64,000 nt of DNA, taken from positions 1 to 64,000 of the forward strand of contig DWVL01000008.1 of assembly GCA_019120275.1 (NCBI GenBank), written 5' to 3'. The notes under the pieces are model-generated. The model searched no databases, was not told the DNA's origin, and saw only the letters and a program-made list of their open reading frames with translations. Each line of letters begins with the position of its first letter. The first letter of the stretch is position 1. This DNA comes from Candidatus Mediterraneibacter excrementavium. GTDB taxonomy: Bacteria > Bacillota > Clostridia > Lachnospirales > Lachnospiraceae. Both the position numbers and the translations under genes were made by a program. Positions 60,737 to 64,000 of the stretch are shown piece after piece.

Positions 60737-61246
60737 ATGGATATTCATGAACTTACCCAATATTTTTTGCAATACGGCGCTTTTTTCATCTATCTGATCG
60801 TACTCCTGGAGTATATGAACCTGCCCGGATTCCCGGCGGGGGTGATCATGCCGCTCTCCGGCATCTGGGCGGCGCAGGGGGAGATCAGTTTTCCGGTGGT
60901 CATGATCCTGACGGTGGCGGCCGGACTGACCGGAAGCTGGCTCCTCTATCTGCTGGGGCGGTTCGGGGGAAATAAGCTGCTCGGATTTTATTTCCGGAAA
61001 TTTCCGAAGCACCGGCCGGTGATCGAGGAGAAGATGGACTACCTGAGAGAAAAAGGATGCGCCGGTGTGTTTGTCAGCAAGCTGCTGCCGATGGTGCGCA
61101 CCCTGATCTCCATTCCCGCAGGCATGGTGAAGATGGATTTTGTGCGGTATACCGTCAGTTCCGCGTGCGGGATATTCCTTTGGAATCTGGCTTTTGTCGG
61201 AGCCGGGTATTTCTTCGGAGACGCGGCGATCCGGTTTTTTACATGA
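60737..61246 (+). CDS. DedA-family membrane protein
   Basis: The 169-residue protein has about five hydrophobic segments and the DedA core (LEYMNLPGFPAGVIMPLSG and a re-entrant loop with KLLPMVRTLISIPAGM, about residues 111-126, whose arginine is conserved). DedA proteins flip phospholipids or undecaprenyl phosphate. Its ribosome site sits in a hairpin. It ends 17 nt before the glycosyltransferase gene. Confidence 0.9.
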   Translation: MDIHELTQYFLQYGAFFIYLIVLLEYMNLPGFPAGVIMPLSGIWAAQGEISFPVVMILTVAAGLTGSWLLYLLGRFGGNKLLGFYFRKFPKHRPVIEEKMDYLREKGCAGVFVSKLLPMVRTLISIPAGMVKMDFVRYTVSSACGIFLWNLAFVGAGYFFGDAAIRFFT

Positions 61247-61262
61247 TGAGGAGGGACAGGAC

Positions 61263-62552
61263 ATGAAGATCGCAATGCTTACAAATAATTACAGACCGTT
61301 TGTCGGCGGCGTGCCGGTGTCGGTTGAACGGCAGGCGCAGGAACTGACCAGGCTGGGGCATCAGGTGACGGTGATCGCACCGATGTACGGGGATGATGAA
61401 GAGGAGCGGAGCCGGGTGCTGGAACAGGATGAACGGTCTCCGGAGCGGGTGGTCCGTTTCCGTACACAGAAAATGAAAATGCCAAACGGCATGGTGTATC
61501 CGTCATTCCGGCCGGAGGAAGTGTTTGGGATATTTGAGCGGGAAACGTTCGACTGCATCCACGTGCATCATCCGGTATTCGCAGGAATATGGGCGCTCAG
61601 CCTGGGGAAGAAATATGATATCCCGGTCATATATACATACCATACCCGTTACGAGGACTACCTTCATTACATTCCGTTCTTCCGGGAGGAAGAGGAACGG
61701 CGGCATATCAGGAACAGATTTACAGACTGGGTAAAAGGATCCGTGATCCCGTCTTATATGAAATGGTTCTGCAGCCAGTGTGATCTTGTGGTCGCGCCGT
61801 CCGCCGGAATGCTGCAGGTGATCAGGCGGCAGGGCGTGTCCGTACCCGCTGCGGTCATGCCGACCGGACTGGACGCCTCTTTTTACCGGAGTGATGCCGG
61901 GCGGGCAGAGGAGATCCGGGAACAGTACGCAAAAGGAAGGAAACACCTTCTGGTCACGGTATCCAGACTGGAGCGGGAGAAGAATTACGGGTTCCTTCTC
62001 CGTGGGATTGCAGAGATCGGGAAGCGGCTGGGTGATGATTTCCATGTGCTGATCATCGGGGATGGCAGCCAGATGGGAGAACTGAAAGTGCGTGCATCGA
62101 TCCTCGGGATACGCGATAAAGTGACTTTTATGGGAAATGTACCCAATGCGCAGGTGAAAGATTATCTTAATGCGGCGGATATCTTTCTCTTTGCCTCCCG
62201 GTCCGAGACGCAGGGGATCGTCCTGGCGGAAGCGCTTGCCGCCGGATGCCCTGTCGTGGCGGTGCATGCAACAGGCGCGGACGACGTGGTGAGGAACGGC
62301 GTAAATGGATTTCTTACAGCAGAGGATGAGTCCGTTTGGGCAGAGAAAGCGGCGGAGGCGCTGCGTCCAGAGAATCTCGGACGGATGCGGGAGGCGGCCA
62401 GGTCTGATGCGGATAATTACCGGGCATCCAGGCTTGCCATCTATGCGGAGATGCTCTACAATCAGTGTGTACTGCGGAAAGGGGAGAACGGATATGAACG
62501 TTCGGAAGACCGGGGCGGGCATGTTGCAGCGGCTGTTCGCAAAGTATCTTGA
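61263..62552 (+). CDS. Glycosyltransferase family 4
   Basis: The 429-residue GT-B protein has an N-terminal acceptor domain with TNNYRPFVGGVPVSVERQAQ (described around residues 7-26) and a C-terminal donor domain with VSRLEREKNYGFLLRG and SETQGIVLAEALAAG, the EX7E-type motif. It resembles diacylglycerol glucosyltransferases, which put glucose on membrane lipid. Substrate is inferred. The ribosome site GAGGAGGGA precedes the ATG. The C-terminal 59 nt overlap the next gene. Confidence 0.88.
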   Translation: MKIAMLTNNYRPFVGGVPVSVERQAQELTRLGHQVTVIAPMYGDDEEERSRVLEQDERSPERVVRFRTQKMKMPNGMVYPSFRPEEVFGIFERETFDCIHVHHPVFAGIWALSLGKKYDIPVIYTYHTRYEDYLHYIPFFREEEERRHIRNRFTDWVKGSVIPSYMKWFCSQCDLVVAPSAGMLQVIRRQGVSVPAAVMPTGLDASFYRSDAGRAEEIREQYAKGRKHLLVTVSRLEREKNYGFLLRGIAEIGKRLGDDFHVLIIGDGSQMGELKVRASILGIRDKVTFMGNVPNAQVKDYLNAADIFLFASRSETQGIVLAEALAAGCPVVAVHATGADDVVRNGVNGFLTAEDESVWAEKAAEALRPENLGRMREAARSDADNYRASRLAIYAEMLYNQCVLRKGENGYERSEDRGGHVAAAVRKVS

Positions 62553-63081
62553 CCTTCTCAGGCGGACGGTGGCTGTCCGGTGGGATGACGGCAACCGGTA
62601 CGGCGACAGCCAGATCTACGGATTCTGGCATGAAGACAGTTTCTTTATGAATCTGGTGCTTGAGCGGCTGGCGGACAGGACGACGCCGGTGGATGTGATC
62701 GTGACCGCAGATGCGAGGGGTAATTATATTGAATATATGGTGCGGCAGTGCGGAGGGAACGCGCTGAGAGTACCGGATGGATACGGGGCGTTCACAGCGA
62801 TTAAGAAGATCGTGAAGGACAGTTACGAGAAAACCCATTCCATTGCGGTGGCGCTGGACGGCCCGCTGGGACCGAGGCATGAACCGAAGAAGCTGGCGTT
62901 TTATCTGTCTGAACATGCGGAAGAAGATTTTGTGGGCATCACGGTTTCTTACTCCTCGTGCATCCGGCTCTGGTGCCGCTGGGACCGATACGTGATCCCG
63001 CTGCCGTGGAGCACGGTGGACGTGTCGGTGAGAAATTACGGAGTGGTCAGAAAGGACTGTATTCCGGAACTGCCCGCCTGA
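62494..63081 (+). CDS. DUF374 lysophospholipid acyltransferase-like protein
   Basis: The 195-residue protein matches DUF374, an acyltransferase-like family: FWHEDSFFMNLVLERLAD (H and D spaced like HX4D, near residues 44-52), VTADARGNYIEYMV, and ALDGPLGPRHEPK near residue 129. DUF374 proteins in other bacteria acylate lipid or Kdo-type lipids. The gene sits after a glycolipid-type glycosyltransferase, suggesting membrane-lipid work. GGGAGAACGG precedes the ATG, and it overlaps the previous gene by 59 nt. Confidence 0.8.
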   Translation: MNVRKTGAGMLQRLFAKYLDLLRRTVAVRWDDGNRYGDSQIYGFWHEDSFFMNLVLERLADRTTPVDVIVTADARGNYIEYMVRQCGGNALRVPDGYGAFTAIKKIVKDSYEKTHSIAVALDGPLGPRHEPKKLAFYLSEHAEEDFVGITVSYSSCIRLWCRWDRYVIPLPWSTVDVSVRNYGVVRKDCIPELPA

Positions 63082-63128
63082 CTTATTGCACGCGGGAATA
63101 AATGAGAACGAGGGAGAAGACAGACATC

Positions 63129-63827
63129 ATGGAGACAAACAACATACTGATCGTAGAGGATGATAAGGAAATCCGCGAAGGCGTGCAGATCTATCTGCAG
63201 AGCCAGGGATATAAGGTGTTCCAGGCGGTGGACGGAATTGAAGGACTGGAGGTCATTGAGAAGGAAGACATCCATCTGGCCATCGTAGATATAATGATGC
63301 CCCGCATGGACGGCATCCGCATGACCATGAAGCTGAGGGAAAAGCACGACTTCCCGGTGATCATGCTCTCGGCCAAATCCGAGGAAGTGGATAAGATCAC
63401 AGGCTTGAATATTGGGGCGGACGATTACGTGACGAAGCCCTTTACGCCCATGGAACTGATGGCGCGGGTCAATTCCCAGCTGCGGCGCTACCGCAAGTTC
63501 CTGGAGAAGCTGGCGCCCCAGGAGAACGTCCATGTGATCGGCGGCTTGGAGATCAACGAGGATACGGTGGAAGTGACCATGGACGGGAAGCCGGTAAAAC
63601 TGACGCCGATCGAGTATAAGATCCTGCTGCTCCTGGCAAAGAATCCGGGCCGGGTCTTCTCGTCCGAGGAGATCTACGAGCGGGTATGGCAGGAAAAAGC
63701 CATTAATACCGATACGATCATGGTCCATGTGAGAAATATCAGAGAGAAGATCGAGATCGATCCAAAGAATCCGAAATATTTAAAGGTGGTGTGGGGCGTT
63801 GGATACAAAATTGAAAAACAGCCATAA
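63129..63827 (+). CDS. OmpR-family response regulator
   Basis: The 232-residue protein has a receiver domain (residues 5-118) with acidic D11 and D12, phosphoacceptor D54 in IVDIMMPRMDG, the signalling lysine in YVTKPF, and a winged-helix domain (about 135-230). An in-frame ATG nine codons upstream lacks a good ribosome site; GGGAG precedes the chosen one. The kinase gene overlaps it by 29 nt. Confidence 0.93.
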   Translation: METNNILIVEDDKEIREGVQIYLQSQGYKVFQAVDGIEGLEVIEKEDIHLAIVDIMMPRMDGIRMTMKLREKHDFPVIMLSAKSEEVDKITGLNIGADDYVTKPFTPMELMARVNSQLRRYRKFLEKLAPQENVHVIGGLEINEDTVEVTMDGKPVKLTPIEYKILLLLAKNPGRVFSSEEIYERVWQEKAINTDTIMVHVRNIREKIEIDPKNPKYLKVVWGVGYKIEKQP

Positions 63828-64000
63828 AAGAGGGATCATCATAACTGTAATATTGCTTGCATTCTGTGCGGTGATGATGCTGTCCCAGTATGACTCGATC
63901 CGCGGGACGGTCGAGACGGCGCCGACTGCGTACGAGGCGTCTTTTGCAGATACGCTTATGGAGAGCAGCATCGGACAGGATCTGGCGGAAGGGAATTATC
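63799..64000 (+). CDS. Sensor histidine kinase, N-terminal part (runs off window)
   Basis: The frame from a TTG at 63799 is open to the window end. It encodes a basic start (MDTKLKNSHKRG), one membrane helix (IIITVILLAFCAVMML) and the first part of an extracytoplasmic loop (SQYDSIRGTVETAPTAYEAS). The overlap with the response-regulator gene and this topology are those of a membrane sensor kinase. No kinase domain is visible yet. A TTG at 63811 is an alternative start. Confidence 0.7.
   Translation, partial: MDTKLKNSHKRGIIITVILLAFCAVMMLSQYDSIRGTVETAPTAYEASFADTLMESSIGQDLAEGNY

Overview
The window reads as a chromosomal segment of an anaerobic, spore-forming Firmicute, most likely a gut Lachnospiraceae relative. 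Evidence: spore genes (spoIIR, an alpha/beta small acid-soluble spore protein behind a sigma-G-like promoter, a SPOCS/LysM protein), LL-diaminopimelate aminotransferase (dapL), AddAB rather than RecBCD, a CIRCE element before clpB, and strong AGGAGG ribosome sites throughout. No rRNA, tRNA, CRISPR array, prophage or complete insertion sequence was seen.

Layout. 1-2752: a heterodimeric ABC exporter, its first gene cut by the window edge, followed by a duplicated 69-bp hairpin-rich repeat. 2910-6541: tandem NUDIX protein, flavodoxin, NadM-like nucleotidyltransferase, DUF6512 membrane protein and a PHP phosphoesterase. 6724-17893: a bacterial microcompartment (BMC) operon. 18033-19124: Crp/Fnr regulator and thioredoxin. 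19237-26431: addB, addA and a DUF1294 gene. 26437-33587: plsC, a PrcB-like lipoprotein, the SPOCS/LysM protein, ispE, a GntR regulator, spoIIR, a cation efflux protein and an acyl-ACP thioesterase. 33646-37909: a DUF4143 ATPase with repeats in its leader, a PatB/MalY-type lyase and a graveyard of broken genes. 37986-44538: alpha/beta hydrolase, DUF6320 protein, HAD phosphatase, glmM, dapL. 44601-46732: PadR/DUF1700/DUF4097/PspC envelope-stress-type operon. 46767-53680: SASP, WecG-like glycosyltransferase, CdaR/PucR regulator, ftsEX, ctpA and an XRE-aminotransferase fusion. 53939-64000: broken 5'-nucleotidase, clpB, dinB, membrane-lipid and envelope genes, and the start of a two-component system.

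The BMC operon carries cargo (class II aldolase, GlcG/PduO-C-like protein, CoA-acylating aldehyde dehydrogenase, Zn-alcohol dehydrogenase, PduL), shell proteins (four single-BMC-domain proteins, one tandem BMC-T, one vertex protein), a PduS-like flavin/iron-sulfur protein, a DeoR regulator and a PduQ-type alcohol dehydrogenase. It matches the core of the fucose/rhamnose (GRM5-type) compartments, but no glycyl-radical diol dehydratase or activase is present, and the gene at its left end, an EutP/PduV GTPase, is a frameshifted pseudogene. The simplest reading is that the aldolase releases lactaldehyde, which the compartment splits into 1,2-propanediol and lactyl-phosphate; diol dehydration, if it occurs, must be encoded elsewhere.

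Outside genes, several patterns stand out: four start sites whose Shine-Dalgarno lies in the 3' arm of a hairpin; a 37-bp-arm perfect palindrome as convergent terminator; five TTGAACTT-type repeats before the XRE-aminotransferase; three 32-33-bp-spaced repeats before the DUF4143 ATPase; and an 80-bp tandem repeat inside the BMC operon.
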